A stretch of DNA of 62,611 nt, taken from the NCBI GenBank assembly GCA_947169265.1, contig CAMVPC010000021.1:1-62611 (forward strand), given 5' to 3'. This DNA comes from an uncultured Prevotellaceae bacterium. Lineage in GTDB: Bacteria; Bacteroidota; Bacteroidia; Bacteroidales; Muribaculaceae. Below, one piece after another: positions 15,873 through 25,528 of the stretch. Each line of letters begins with the position of its first letter. Position 1 is the first letter of the stretch. A program made the translations under genes and the position numbers. Under the pieces are notes generated by a model that saw nothing but the letters and a program-made list of their open reading frames with translations, was not told the DNA's origin and searched no databases.

Positions 15873-17525
15873 TCACTTATCTTTTTTCGGTTGCTCGCGG
15901 TGGCGGGCGGCGAGACGCTCATACTCTGGGTTTCCCTTGAGTAGGAGCTCGTTGTAGCGGCGATCGTCGTTGATAATTTCCAGGGCGGCCTTGAGGTCTT
16001 TGTTGCGGTGGCGCAGGATGTAGGTGTAAGCGCCGGGATCGCTGAAGACGTCACGCGCGATAAGCCCTTTGAGCACTTGCTTGAAAAGTTGCTCACTCGT
16101 GCGGTATTTCTTTTCGTCAAATTTGATACTGTCCTTCTCGCCACGCCCGATGAATTCACGCATGTCGGCCTCGGTGAGCGAGAAACCGCGGTCGAAGTCG
16201 GCAAGCGTCGCATACCGTTTCTTGAGGTCCTTGCGATGACGATCCACATAGTCGATGGCATACTGGTTGATGATGCCCTTGGCCATCATGTTGCGGTAGT
16301 AGGTGGTGTTCTCGGTGGTGTCGAGCGGCACAAACACATCGGGCAAGATGCCGCCACCTCCGTAGATGGGACGCGCGTTTTGCAACGTGGTGTAGCACAA
16401 CGAATCGTTCACATGAATGCTGTCGAGCGTGAAATATTCACCCTCATGGGCACGATTGATGATATCTTCATCGTAGGCCTTGCGGTCGCCGCGCTTGTAG
16501 GGCTTTTGGATACAGCGCCCGGCCGGCGTGTAATAGCGGGCCACAGTGAGGCGCATCATCGAGCCGTCATCGAAGTGGAGAGGCCGTTGCACGAGCCCCT
16601 TGCCAAAGGTGCGGCGCCCCACGACCACGGCGCGGTCCCAGTCTTGCATGGCACCGGTGAAGATTTCGCTGGCACTGGCACTGTACTGGTCCACCATGAC
16701 CACAATCTTGAGGTCTTTGTAACGTCCGGTGCCATCGGCCCTGGCGTCGCTTCGCGGCACGCTGCGGCCCTGGGTGTAAACAATCATCTTGCCGCGGTCG
16801 AGGAACTCGTTGCTCATGTCGATGGCGGCATTGAGGTAACCGCCGCCATTGTCGCCCAAGTCGATGATGAGTTGGCGCATGCCTTGTTTTTGCAGCTTGG
16901 CGATGGCTTCGAGCATCTCATCGTGGGTTTTGACTCCGAAACGCGAAATTTGCACATAACCCGTCTTGTCATCGAGCATGAAACTGGCGTCGACGCTGTA
17001 GAGGGGAATCTTGTCGCGCGTGATGCGGAACGTGATTAGTTCAGGCGTGTTGCGGCGTTTCACCTGTACCACGACTTTGGTGCCCTTGGGGCCGCGCAAC
17101 CGTTTCATGATGTCGTTGCGCGACATTTTCACGCCGGCGATAGCCGTATCGTTGACCGTGACAATGCGGTCGCCGGCCAGGATGCCCACTCGCTCGCTGG
17201 GGCCGCCGGCAATGGTTTGGATGACATAGAGGGTGTCGTCCTTCATATTAAACTGGACGCCGATGCCGCTGAACTCGCCCTGAAGGGGCTCCTCAAGCTC
17301 CTTGGTCTCCTTTGCGTCGGTATAGCTCGAATGGGGGTCGAGTTGCTCGAGCATGCCGCGGATGGCATCTTCCACGAGCTTATTGTCATCGACGCTGTCG
17401 ACATAGAAAGTGTTGATGGCGAACTGGGCGTTCATCAACTTTTGCATGGGCGATTGCTTGCCGTGCTGCGCCACTGCCATGCCGGCGGCGGCGACCAAGA
17501 TAAAGGTGAAAATAAATTTCCTCAT
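15873..17525 (-). CDS. S41 family C-terminal processing protease
   Basis: A periplasmic Ser/Lys-dyad protease (CtpA/Prc family). Starting at ATG 17525 gives 550 residues with a clean signal peptide (MRKFIFTFILVAAAGMAVAQ). A PDZ domain (GIGVQFNMKDDTLYVIQTIAGGPSERVG region) binds the C-terminus of substrates; the protease domain shows LIIDLGDNGGGYL, the nucleophile Ser in QYSASASEIF and the Lys in FGKGLVQRPL. A C-terminal helical extension follows. Upstream, TACTTTTG (17564-17557) is a -7 element. Typical targets are lipoproteins, murein-hydrolase regulators or photosystem-like substrates in other phyla; the target here is unknown. Confidence 0.93.
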   Translation of the reverse strand: MRKFIFTFILVAAAGMAVAQHGKQSPMQKLMNAQFAINTFYVDSVDDNKLVEDAIRGMLEQLDPHSSYTDAKETKELEEPLQGEFSGIGVQFNMKDDTLYVIQTIAGGPSERVGILAGDRIVTVNDTAIAGVKMSRNDIMKRLRGPKGTKVVVQVKRRNTPELITFRITRDKIPLYSVDASFMLDDKTGYVQISRFGVKTHDEMLEAIAKLQKQGMRQLIIDLGDNGGGYLNAAIDMSNEFLDRGKMIVYTQGRSVPRSDARADGTGRYKDLKIVVMVDQYSASASEIFTGAMQDWDRAVVVGRRTFGKGLVQRPLHFDDGSMMRLTVARYYTPAGRCIQKPYKRGDRKAYDEDIINRAHEGEYFTLDSIHVNDSLCYTTLQNARPIYGGGGILPDVFVPLDTTENTTYYRNMMAKGIINQYAIDYVDRHRKDLKKRYATLADFDRGFSLTEADMREFIGRGEKDSIKFDEKKYRTSEQLFKQVLKGLIARDVFSDPGAYTYILRHRNKDLKAALEIINDDRRYNELLLKGNPEYERLAARHREQPKKDK

Positions 17526-17556
17526 TGCGACGTGTGAATTGCGTAATATTTTTGTG

Positions 17557-17564
17557 CAAAAGTA
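17557..17564 (-). promoter_or_regulatory. -7 element of the S41 protease gene
   Basis: TACTTTTG on the minus strand matches TAnnTTTG, about 31 bases before the ATG at 17525. No good -33 partner is seen. Confidence 0.45.
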
Positions 17565-17689
17565 CGAAAAAAGCCCCAACAGACACATGTGCGGGGCCGT
17601 TTTTAGCGTTTTTTATACCTTTCGCGTAATCGATGGGGTGTTTTTTTAGAAAAAATGTGTAAATTAGCGTGCTCAATTCAACACGACTT

Positions 17690-18754
17690 ATGGAAAATAA
17701 CAATAAAAAGGTGGCCCTAATTACGGGCATCACAGGGCAAGACGGCTCTTATTTGGCCGAGTTTCTCTTGTCGAAAGGCTACGAGGTGCACGGCGTGATT
17801 CGCCGCAGCAGCTCGTTCAACACGGGCCGCATCGAGCACCTATATCTCGACGAGTGGGTGCGCGACATGAAGCGAAAGCGCCTGGTAAACCTGCATTACG
17901 GCGACATGACCGACAGCAGTTCGCTCATTAGGCTCATCGCCGAGGTTCAACCCACCGAGATTTACAACCTGGCGGCGCAAAGTCACGTGAAGGTGTCGTT
18001 CGATGTGCCCGAATACACGGCCGAGACCGACGCCGTGGGCACGCTACGGCTGCTCGAGGCGGTGCGCATCAACCACCGCGAGCGCCTCACGCGCATCTAC
18101 CAGGCGAGCACGAGCGAGCTCTACGGTCTCGTGCAGGAAGTGCCCCAGCGCGAGACCACGCCGTTCTATCCGCGCAGCCCGTACGCGGTGGCCAAGCTTT
18201 ATGCTTACTGGATTATGCGCAACTACCGCGAGAGTTACGGCATGTATTGCGCCAACGGCATCCTGTTCAACCATGAGAGCGAGCGACGCGGCGAGAATTT
18301 CGTGACGCGCAAAATCACCATGGCGGCGGCACGCATCGCCGCCGGTAAGCAAAACAAGCTCTATCTGGGCAACCTCAACGCCCGCCGCGACTGGGGCTAT
18401 GCCCGCGACTACGTGGAATGTATGTGGCTCATCCTGCAGCAACCGCAACCCGACGACTTTGTCGTGGCCACCGGCGAATACCACACGGTGCGCGAGTTCT
18501 GCACGCTGGCCTTCCACCATGCCGGCATGGAGCTGGAATGGCGTGGCGAGGGTATTGACGAGCAGGGGGTTGACCGGGCCACGGGACGCGTGCTCGTCGA
18601 GGTGGACCCGCGTTTCTTCCGTCCCGCCGAGGTGGAACAGCTGCTGGGCGACCCGTCGAAGGCCCGCGAGCAGCTGGGCTGGAATCCGCGCAAAACCTCG
18701 TTCGAGCAACTGGTGAAACTGATGGTGGAACACGACATGAGTTGCGAGCAGTGA
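17690..18754 (+). CDS. gmd: GDP-mannose 4,6-dehydratase
   Basis: Converts GDP-D-mannose to GDP-4-keto-6-deoxy-D-mannose, the first step to GDP-L-fucose. The start at ATG 17690 gives 354 residues. The Rossmann motif [16 protein letters not shown] is at the N-terminus, the catalytic Ser/Thr in [10 protein letters not shown], and the YxxxK pair in [12 protein letters not shown]. The family-specific [17 protein letters not shown] is intact. It is followed 31 bases later by fcl, the next enzyme of the pathway. TAAATTAG at 17660-17667 is only a weak -7 candidate. Confidence 0.97.
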   Translation: MENNNKKVALITGITGQDGSYLAEFLLSKGYEVHGVIRRSSSFNTGRIEHLYLDEWVRDMKRKRLVNLHYGDMTDSSSLIRLIAEVQPTEIYNLAAQSHVKVSFDVPEYTAETDAVGTLRLLEAVRINHRERLTRIYQASTSELYGLVQEVPQRETTPFYPRSPYAVAKLYAYWIMRNYRESYGMYCANGILFNHESERRGENFVTRKITMAAARIAAGKQNKLYLGNLNARRDWGYARDYVECMWLILQQPQPDDFVVATGEYHTVREFCTLAFHHAGMELEWRGEGIDEQGVDRATGRVLVEVDPRFFRPAEVEQLLGDPSKAREQLGWNPRKTSFEQLVKLMVEHDMSCEQ

Positions 18755-18785
18755 GCTTATTTTCACGTTAATTGTTTTCTTCACA

Positions 18786-19859
18786 ATGGACAAAAACAGC
18801 AAAATATATGTGGCCGGGCACCGCGGACTCGTGGGTAGCGCCATTTGGAACAACCTCAAGGGAAAAGGATATGAAAACCTTGTGGGGCGCACTCACAGCG
18901 AACTCGACCTGATGGACGCCGTGGCGGTGCGCGACTTCTTCGAGCGCGAGCGGCCCGACGTGGTGGTGCTGGCCGCAGCCCATGTGGGCGGCATCATGGC
19001 TAACCTCAAATACCGCGCCGACTTCATCTACCAAAATCTGCAAATTCAACAAAACGTCATCGGCGAAAGTTGGCGCCACGGCGTCAAGAAACTGCTTTTC
19101 CTGGGAAGCACCTGCATCTACCCGCGCGAAGCCGAGCAACCCATTCGCGAGGACGCCCTGCTCACGTCGCCGCTCGAATATACCAACGAGCCTTACGCCA
19201 TCGCCAAAATCGCCGGCATGAAAATGTGTGAGAGCTTCAACCTGCAGTATGGAACCAACTATATCGCCGTGATGCCCACCAACCTCTACGGCCCCAACGA
19301 CAACTTCAACCTCGAGACCAGCCATGTGCTACCCGCCATGGTGCGCAAGATGCACTTGGCGAAGCTGCTGCGCGACGGCGACTACGAAGGCCTGCGCGCT
19401 GACCTGCGGCGCCGGCCCGTCGAAGGCGTGGGCGGCAACGCCACGCGGGAACAAATCGAGGCCGTCCTCGCCAAGTATGGCATCGACCACGAGCGTCTCA
19501 TGTTGTGGGGAACAGGCAGCCCAATCCGCGAGTTCCTGTGGAGCGAAGACATGGCCGATGCCAGCGTATATTGTCTTGAGCACATCGACTTTGATGACGT
19601 GCGCGGCGACGGCCCCGAGGTGCGCAACTGCCACATCAACATCGGGAGCGGACGCGAAGTCACCATCCGCGAGCTGGCACGCCTCGTGCGGCTCACCGTG
19701 GGCTATCACGGCACCGTAGAGTGGGACGAAAGCAAGCCCGACGGCACCCTGCGCAAGCTCACCGACGTGAGCCGCCTGCACAGCCTGGGATGGCGCCACA
19801 AGGTGGAACTTGAGCAAGGCGTTCCCGCCCTCTACCGCTGGTACCTCAACAATCTGTAA
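18786..19859 (+). CDS. fcl: GDP-L-fucose synthase
   Basis: Epimerase-reductase that finishes GDP-L-fucose synthesis using NADPH. The 357-residue protein shows the GHRGLVGSAIW nucleotide-binding loop, STCIYP with the catalytic Ser, and YAIAKIAGMKM with the YxxxK pair. Compared with E. coli WcaG it carries an insertion of about 40 residues (roughly 195-235, GLRADLRRRPVEGVGG), which is usual in Bacteroidales. Together with gmd it supplies fucose for capsule and for surface glycoprotein O-glycans in this phylum. Confidence 0.96.
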   Translation: MDKNSKIYVAGHRGLVGSAIWNNLKGKGYENLVGRTHSELDLMDAVAVRDFFERERPDVVVLAAAHVGGIMANLKYRADFIYQNLQIQQNVIGESWRHGVKKLLFLGSTCIYPREAEQPIREDALLTSPLEYTNEPYAIAKIAGMKMCESFNLQYGTNYIAVMPTNLYGPNDNFNLETSHVLPAMVRKMHLAKLLRDGDYEGLRADLRRRPVEGVGGNATREQIEAVLAKYGIDHERLMLWGTGSPIREFLWSEDMADASVYCLEHIDFDDVRGDGPEVRNCHINIGSGREVTIRELARLVRLTVGYHGTVEWDESKPDGTLRKLTDVSRLHSLGWRHKVELEQGVPALYRWYLNNL

Positions 19860-19907
19860 CACTTACACATCATTCCCACTTTTTTATCACATCAGGGACA
19901 CGGGATT

Positions 19908-21503
19908 TTGAGAAAGATACTTTTGACAACCATCATCGTCACGTGCACATTGTTTTGCGCCACGGCGCGTCAAACAATCATCGTCACAGGCCCGATGATT
20001 GACAACAACACCTTCGGCACGGCCGGCGCCCGCTATGTCATCACACAAGACATAACGCTCAACGGCCGCACAATAACCCTTCCGGCCGATTGCTTGCTTG
20101 ACTTTCAGGGAGGGAGCATCTCAAGCGGCACGCTAAATGGCAACAACACCCTGATAGCGAGTCCTCCACAACAAATATTCATGTCTTCTTGCCGCTTGGG
20201 CGGGACATTCGCCTGCTCAGCTATGCCTGTCGAGTGGTTCGGCGCGACCGGCGACGGCGTTACCGACGACGCCGCGGCCATCAATAGGGCGCTCAAGACC
20301 TCTAAAGGCGCCACAGTAGAACTGGCTAACAGGAACTATAAAATCAACTCAACGCTAAAGATTCACACAGGTGGCACCAAACTCCGTTGCACCGGCACTC
20401 TTTTAGTGAATTGTGACGTGGGAATTGAGGTGAACACTTCGAACATCGACCTGGACATTTTCGCGATGCGCAGGATGAATGTTGAATTAAATGACCCCGC
20501 CACTTTTGCCGGCGAGGCGTTGAAGTTAGTGGGATATTGCGAGAACGGACGATACCGCTTCAACACCATCAGCGGGTTTGACAAAGCCATCCTGCTGGCT
20601 CCGCGCTATCGCACTGTAAACGGCGCGACCACAGGGGGCGGAATTCAATACTGCAAGTTTGATTTCAACCACATCATCAGTGCCCATGGCATCTATTTCG
20701 ACTTGTGCGATGAAAATAACGGTCACAACCTTTGGGTTAACGAGAATCAATTTACCGGCGGGCGGCTCGAAGGGAAATACGGCATTTTTGTCAAGCATCC
20801 CGAATCGGGCGCCGCGCGGTGGGACCGACTAAATGGCAACGTCTTCAACTGCATCGGCTTTGAAGGTATTGACGTGCCGGTCAAGTTTTATCATGCGGCT
20901 TTCTGCCACTTTAACGATATCAGGATGAGCGAAAGTATTCATCAAGAATACCTCAATCTGGAAGATTGCCGCTTCATGGATTTTAAAATCAAATCACACG
21001 TGCCCTATAGCAAAATTGTGTCATCGTCATGTGTACAGGTACATTTATACGGCAGCTTTACCGATGACGGATGCGACTACTTGAGAAGATACACTCGCAT
21101 GATTATCGACAGCCCGCTCAACAACGGCACTCAAAGCGATGATGTAAAGCTCCTGGGGCGTGACAACTTCCAAATCGACGTGACTAAGTTTCTTTATTAT
21201 GATAACACCACGGCGATTTCCTCACCCTTGACTCTCGATGATTTATTCGTGACGACCCACGACGGTGAAAAACTTTGGTCCACTAATTGTGAGCTAATGT
21301 GCTATCGAACAAGCCTGCCAATTGACATAACCAATGGTCTCGCGAAACACCTTGCGACTTCGCTGACCCTCAAATGCGAACTTGGAAACAATTGTGTGAT
21401 TTCATTTGTTGATGGTGGCACCGAAGCGGCAAGCATCACCCACTCGGGGGTGTACCGTTTAATATACAACCGCGACAATGAGTTAAAAGTAATTGAACTA
21501 TGA
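19908..21503 (+). CDS. secreted right-handed beta-helix (pectate-lyase-superfamily) protein
   Basis: A 531-residue exported protein beginning at TTG 19908, chosen because it gives a standard signal peptide (MRKILLTTIIVTCTLFCATA); no ATG lies close by. After the signal there is a first short beta-helical part (TLNGRTITLPADCLLDFQGG) and then VEWFGATGDGVTDDAAAINR, the signature of the Pectate_lyase_3/GH28-like N-terminal domain. Long parallel beta-helix coils follow. No clear polysaccharide-lyase catalytic triad is recognised, so it may bind or depolymerise a surface glycan. Its stop overlaps the start of the acetyltransferase by 4 bases, indicating translational coupling. Confidence 0.78.
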   Translation: MRKILLTTIIVTCTLFCATARQTIIVTGPMIDNNTFGTAGARYVITQDITLNGRTITLPADCLLDFQGGSISSGTLNGNNTLIASPPQQIFMSSCRLGGTFACSAMPVEWFGATGDGVTDDAAAINRALKTSKGATVELANRNYKINSTLKIHTGGTKLRCTGTLLVNCDVGIEVNTSNIDLDIFAMRRMNVELNDPATFAGEALKLVGYCENGRYRFNTISGFDKAILLAPRYRTVNGATTGGGIQYCKFDFNHIISAHGIYFDLCDENNGHNLWVNENQFTGGRLEGKYGIFVKHPESGAARWDRLNGNVFNCIGFEGIDVPVKFYHAAFCHFNDIRMSESIHQEYLNLEDCRFMDFKIKSHVPYSKIVSSSCVQVHLYGSFTDDGCDYLRRYTRMIIDSPLNNGTQSDDVKLLGRDNFQIDVTKFLYYDNTTAISSPLTLDDLFVTTHDGEKLWSTNCELMCYRTSLPIDITNGLAKHLATSLTLKCELGNNCVISFVDGGTEAASITHSGVYRLIYNRDNELKVIEL

Positions 21504-22105
21504 AAATTGAGCGCTATCCCATCGACAATGGAGAAGAACTTCTCATTCCCGTAGCCGAGAGTTACCGCGACTGCATGAAACTCATCAAGAGCGATCACTA
21601 CCGCTCGACCGGTAAGGTGCCCACCACATGGAAAGTGCTTGCCAAAAACCTGAAACCGTTCAGCAAATCGGTACTGTTTTGGCTGCGACTGGCACAATAT
21701 CGCGGGTGGTTGCGCCCATTGTGCCATTTCATGTGGGCGAGAAAGGGCGAAAAGATGCAGGTCAGTATTCCCGAAACCGTCAAGATAGGCTACGGGCTCT
21801 ATTTGGGTCATGCCACATGCATGGTAGTCAATGAGCAAACCATTATCGGCAATAATGTGAACTTGTCACAGTTTCTTAACATAGGCTCCAATAAGGGTAT
21901 GACTCCCATCATAGGCGACCGTGTTTACATTGCGCCCCACGCATGTCTTGTGGAGGGAGTAAAAATCGGGAACGACGCGGTTGTGGGCGCAGGCGCTGTA
22001 GTGACAAAGGATGTAGCAGCGGGCACAACCGTCGCCGGTGTTCCCGCCAAGCCCATTAGCGGCCGCGACAGTTCGCCGTTCATTCAGCACCCGTTCCCCA
22101 TATAA
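21500..22105 (+). CDS. serine O-acetyltransferase-like hexapeptide transferase
   Basis: A 201-residue left-handed beta-helix acyltransferase. The C-terminal half shows hexapeptide coils (TIIGNNVNLSQFLNIG, IIGDRVYIAPHACLVEGVKIGNDAVVGAGAVVTKDV) and the closing VAGVPAKPI. The N-terminal helical arm and WLRPLCHFMW recall CysE-like SatA proteins often found in polysaccharide loci. The ATGA overlap with the preceding gene and position after gmd-fcl favour O-acetylation of a surface glycan over cysteine synthesis; this is inference. No cysK lies nearby. Confidence 0.82.
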   Translation: MKIERYPIDNGEELLIPVAESYRDCMKLIKSDHYRSTGKVPTTWKVLAKNLKPFSKSVLFWLRLAQYRGWLRPLCHFMWARKGEKMQVSIPETVKIGYGLYLGHATCMVVNEQTIIGNNVNLSQFLNIGSNKGMTPIIGDRVYIAPHACLVEGVKIGNDAVVGAGAVVTKDVAAGTTVAGVPAKPISGRDSSPFIQHPFPI

Positions 22106-22178
22106 CAACCTCACACTCTAAACGTCTGATTTTTTTAAATAACAATCAATTAACTATTCACCATCAAAATTAAACCAA

Positions 22179-22559
22179 ATGAAGACTGCTTTAAACACTG
22201 TCAATGCTCCCGCGGCAATAGGCCCTTACAGCCAAGGTATCGCCGCAAGTGGAACCACTTATTTTCTTTCGGGACAACTGCCCATCGACCCTGCCACGGG
22301 CGCTTTCCCCGAAGGGGGTATCAAGGAACAAACGCGCCAGTCGCTCCTCAACGCGCAAGCCATTCTCAAAAGTGCCGGCCTCGACCTGAACAATGTGGTG
22401 AAAACCACTGTGTTACTGAGCGACATTGCCAACTTTGGCCCCATGAACGAGGTGTATGCCGAGTTCTTTGCCCAGCCGTTCCCGGCCCGCTCGGCATTCG
22501 CCGTGCGCGACCTGCCCAAGGGCGCCCTCGTCGAAATTGAGATGATTGCCGTGGGCTAA
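22179..22559 (+). CDS. ridA: RidA family reactive-intermediate deaminase
   Basis: A 126-residue trimeric enzyme that hydrolyses reactive enamine/imine intermediates such as 2-aminoacrylate. The family landmarks are present: IGPYSQG near the N-terminus, FLSGQLPIDP, and the substrate-binding Arg in FPARSAFAV, ending in VEIEMIAVG. Full length and unambiguous. It ends before a strong hairpin shared with the converging CapA-like gene. Confidence 0.94.
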   Translation: MKTALNTVNAPAAIGPYSQGIAASGTTYFLSGQLPIDPATGAFPEGGIKEQTRQSLLNAQAILKSAGLDLNNVVKTTVLLSDIANFGPMNEVYAEFFAQPFPARSAFAVRDLPKGALVEIEMIAVG

Positions 22560-22582
22560 GTCCCTCTCGCCTTGCGAATTAA

Positions 22583-22635
22583 AGTAAACCAAAGGTGCTT
22601 TTGCGTGACGTCATGCGCAAAAGCACCTTAGTTTA
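22583..22635. terminator. bidirectional terminator between ridA and the CapA-like gene
   Basis: AAGGTGCTTTTGCG (22592-22605) and its exact complement (22616-22629) form a perfect 14-bp stem with a 10-base loop; TAAAC/GTTTA flanks extend it. It is symmetric and lies between converging stops, so it can end both transcripts. Confidence 0.85.
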
Positions 22636-22674
22636 TCTTGATTCGGGTTAACCACCGGCACGCGCTGAGCGCGC

Positions 22675-23754
22675 TCACTTCTTAGGGGCGGCGGTGTCCT
22701 GCGGCACGTTCACGTTGTGGCTCATGACGAGCTCGTGGGTGCGTTTCATGAACGTGTCAAAGGCGGCGCGCTGGTCGGCACGCACCTCGCCGGGCATCTC
22801 TTCGGGAATCACCTTGTAGTTGTCGCCGCGTCCGCTGGGGTGCTGCACAAAGAAGAGTTTGTAGCGGGGATCGGCGACGACAACCTTGCCGTTGACCGTT
22901 TTGAGCTTCACTTTCACAAGGGCGCCACCGCGGCAGTCGGGCTTACTCATGTTAGATATAAAGTTTCCCAAGCTATAGACGAGCAGCACGTCTTTGTTCC
23001 ACTTGTCGCTGTGCCGCATCTCGAAAGGCTCCACCACATGGGGGTGACCGCCGATGATAAGGTCCACACCCTCGTCGATGAGGAACTGGGCGAGCTGTTT
23101 TTGCTCGGCCACCGGCGTGAGGGTGTACTCGATACCCCAGTGCATATTGACGCATATCGCCTGAGCGCCGGCCTTGCGGGCAGCGGCGATATCGGCCTTT
23201 ATCACCCTGCGGTCGATATAGTCGACAACCACATCGCCCTGGATATTAATGCCGTTGGTGCCATAGGTGTAGTCGAGCATAGCCACCTTGATTCCATTGA
23301 TGGTGGCGATGAACGGCAACTGGGCATTGCGGGCCGCGCGGTTGACATAGGTGCCGATGTGGGGAATACCCATCGCGTCGAGCGTTTCGATGGTGCGGCG
23401 CACGCCCTTGTCGCGACGGTCGAGGCAATGGTTATTGGCCGTGAGCAATAGGTCGAAACCGTCGTCCTTGAGCTGACGGGCATATTCGTCGGGGGCGCTG
23501 AAGCACGGGTAGCCGCTATAGGGTTTTCCGCCCAGCGTCACCTCAAGGTTGACCACAGCATAGTCGGCCGCCTCGATGTCGGGCTTGAGGAGCGCGAAAC
23601 ACTCACTGTAATCGTAGGTGCCATCGGCGCGCTGCGCCGTTTGGAATTGCTTGCTGTGCTGCATGGCGTCGCCAATAAACAGCAGTTCGGCCTCGCTATT
23701 GCCGCTCAAGAGCGACACCAGCGAGAGCAGCATGACTGAAAGTAAATTGCCCAT
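22675..23754 (-). CDS. CapA/PGA_cap-type metallophosphatase-fold protein
   Basis: Start chosen at ATG 23754, giving 359 residues with a signal peptide (LSVMLLSLVSLLSG); a far longer open frame upstream runs through promoter sequence and is rejected. The calcineurin-like PGA_cap fold shows LLFIGDAMQH, VNLEVTLGG, LLLTANNHCLD, VNMHWGIE and IIGGHPHVVEP, the ordered metal-ligand motifs of this family. CapA proteins take part in poly-gamma-glutamate export in Bacillus, but in Bacteroidetes the partners CapB/C are missing, as here, and the role is open. The -7 element TAACTTTG is at 23824-23817. Confidence 0.88.
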   Translation of the reverse strand: MGNLLSVMLLSLVSLLSGNSEAELLFIGDAMQHSKQFQTAQRADGTYDYSECFALLKPDIEAADYAVVNLEVTLGGKPYSGYPCFSAPDEYARQLKDDGFDLLLTANNHCLDRRDKGVRRTIETLDAMGIPHIGTYVNRAARNAQLPFIATINGIKVAMLDYTYGTNGINIQGDVVVDYIDRRVIKADIAAARKAGAQAICVNMHWGIEYTLTPVAEQKQLAQFLIDEGVDLIIGGHPHVVEPFEMRHSDKWNKDVLLVYSLGNFISNMSKPDCRGGALVKVKLKTVNGKVVVADPRYKLFFVQHPSGRGDNYKVIPEEMPGEVRADQRAAFDTFMKRTHELVMSHNVNVPQDTAAPKK

Positions 23755-24055
23755 ATCTATCAATAAGTTAAATGGTGAAAATCGTGAATCGCATGACGCT
23801 ATTCGCTTTGAGTTTGCAAAGTTACTCAAAAGTTTGCCGTTACACACCCTCACGCCCCTCTTTTTTTCAACACAAGTGAATTTTGTGTCATGAAATTTCC
23901 AGCGCCGCCACCTCGCGAGGAGGCAAAAAAATGATAAATGGCAGGCACGAAATGTCAAAAGATATGAAAAAAGCGGTTTGGCGACCCGATTTCGCATTTT
24001 TTTCGCAATTATTTCGTAATTTTGCAGTTTGAAATAATGTATATGACCAAAAGAA
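23755..24055. other. divergent intergenic region, two promoters
   Basis: This gap of about 300 bases separates the CapA-like gene (-) from the DUF6242 lipoprotein gene (+). It holds TAACTTTG at 23824-23817 on the minus strand and TAATTTTG at 24017-24024 on the plus strand, the latter 31 bases before the lipoprotein ATG. Between them is AT-rich DNA without coding signal or clear hairpins. Confidence 0.6.
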
Positions 24056-25498
24056 ATGAAGTTAAAGACAAGATATATCGTAATGTGGTTCGCGCTGGCT
24101 ACCGGAATCCTGGCCGCCTGCAATAGCGAAACGTCAAGCTACGAGACCACCGACACTTATACTACCACCTCAACCCTCATCGAGGATTTCTCGTTGAAAG
24201 CCAACACGGCCATCGCCAAGAGCCTCGACTCCATCCACTTCACCATCGACCAGGACCGGGCTCTTATCTATAACGCCGACTCGTTGCCCGTGGGCACCGA
24301 TGTGACCCGCTTGTGCATCGACCTGTCGATAGAATCGAGCGTGCGCTCGGTGCAGATTCATGTCAAGAATGGCAAGGTGATGAAAGACAGTACGTTTGTC
24401 TTCACCAGCACCACCAACGACAGTATCGACTTCACCGGCGACGTGACCATCACTACCACGAGCCGCGACAACATGTTTACCCGCGACTACACCGTGAAGG
24501 TGAACGTGCACAAGACCGAGCCCGACACCCTGTACTGGCCCATGAACGCGCGGCGCGACCTGCCCGGAGCCACCATGGCACCCGACGCGCAACGTGTCGT
24601 GCGCCAGGGCGACCGCTATTTCTCGCTCGTGGAACAAGCCGGCAGCTACCGCTTCGCTGTGGCCGACACTCCCGATGGCACCTGGCAAATGGCACCCATC
24701 ACACTGACTTTCACGCCCCGAGTCGAGAGTTTCACGGCCAGCGACAACGCCCTTTATATCCTCTCGACCGAAGGTACACTTTACACATCGACCAACGAAG
24801 GAGCTACCTGGACCGAATGCGGCGTGGTGTGGCACCACATCGTGGGAAGCTACCAAGACAAGGTGCTCGGCGTCTTTGCCGACGGCGACACCTATCGTCA
24901 CGACGAGTATCCGCGGCCCGACGGCTTCGTTCCCGCCCAGGTCGAGGACGCCTTCCCCATCGCCGAGGCCTCACCGCTGGCCCTGGCCACCTACCGCTGG
25001 AGCGAGCGCCCGCAAGCCATGATGGTGGGCGGCATCACCGCCAAGGGCAACGTGACCAACGCCGTTTGGGGCTACGATGGCACCTCATGGGCACAAATCA
25101 GCCTGTCGAAGAACGTGCTACCCGCCCTGCGCGGCGCCGTGCTCATTCCTTATTACACTTACGCCACCGTCTCCTCGAGCTATATACCCAAACGCTTCGA
25201 CGCGTGGCTTGTGATGGGCGGCAGGCTTGCCAATGGCGCGATGAACACCACTGTCTATTCGTCGCTCGACCAAGGACTGCGCTGGGCCAAAGGCGCTACC
25301 TGCCTGCAGTTGCCCGACTACTTCACGCCCACCGCCGGCGCCCAGGCTCTAGTGAGCGAGCGTGACGTCACCGACGGGGCGACCACGTGGCAGTGCCCGT
25401 TCATTTACTACTACGGCGGTCGCGATGCCGGCGGCTATGTAGTCAACAACGCATGGCAAGGCGTATATAACCGTCTCTTTTTCAAGCCCATCTATTAA
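24056..25498 (+). CDS. DUF6242-type lipoprotein
   Basis: A 480-residue lipoprotein with lipobox ILAAC and Cys22 as the lipidated residue, followed by a Ser/Thr-rich stretch (SSYETTDTYTTTS). The N-terminal part (to ~155) resembles the DUF6242 beta-sandwich (LIYNADSLPVGTDVTRL, TITTTSRDNMFTRDYTVKV); the remainder forms repeated beta strands with propeller-like blades (LYILSTEGTLYTSTNEGATW). It precedes the DUF6089-uppS-bamA block by 30 bases and may share its transcript. Surface or outer-membrane location is inferred. No enzymatic motif is visible. Confidence 0.75.
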   Translation: MKLKTRYIVMWFALATGILAACNSETSSYETTDTYTTTSTLIEDFSLKANTAIAKSLDSIHFTIDQDRALIYNADSLPVGTDVTRLCIDLSIESSVRSVQIHVKNGKVMKDSTFVFTSTTNDSIDFTGDVTITTTSRDNMFTRDYTVKVNVHKTEPDTLYWPMNARRDLPGATMAPDAQRVVRQGDRYFSLVEQAGSYRFAVADTPDGTWQMAPITLTFTPRVESFTASDNALYILSTEGTLYTSTNEGATWTECGVVWHHIVGSYQDKVLGVFADGDTYRHDEYPRPDGFVPAQVEDAFPIAEASPLALATYRWSERPQAMMVGGITAKGNVTNAVWGYDGTSWAQISLSKNVLPALRGAVLIPYYTYATVSSSYIPKRFDAWLVMGGRLANGAMNTTVYSSLDQGLRWAKGATCLQLPDYFTPTAGAQALVSERDVTDGATTWQCPFIYYYGGRDAGGYVVNNAWQGVYNRLFFKPIY

Positions 25499-25528
25499 CA
25501 AAACATTATCCGCCACCACTCAAGCGCA

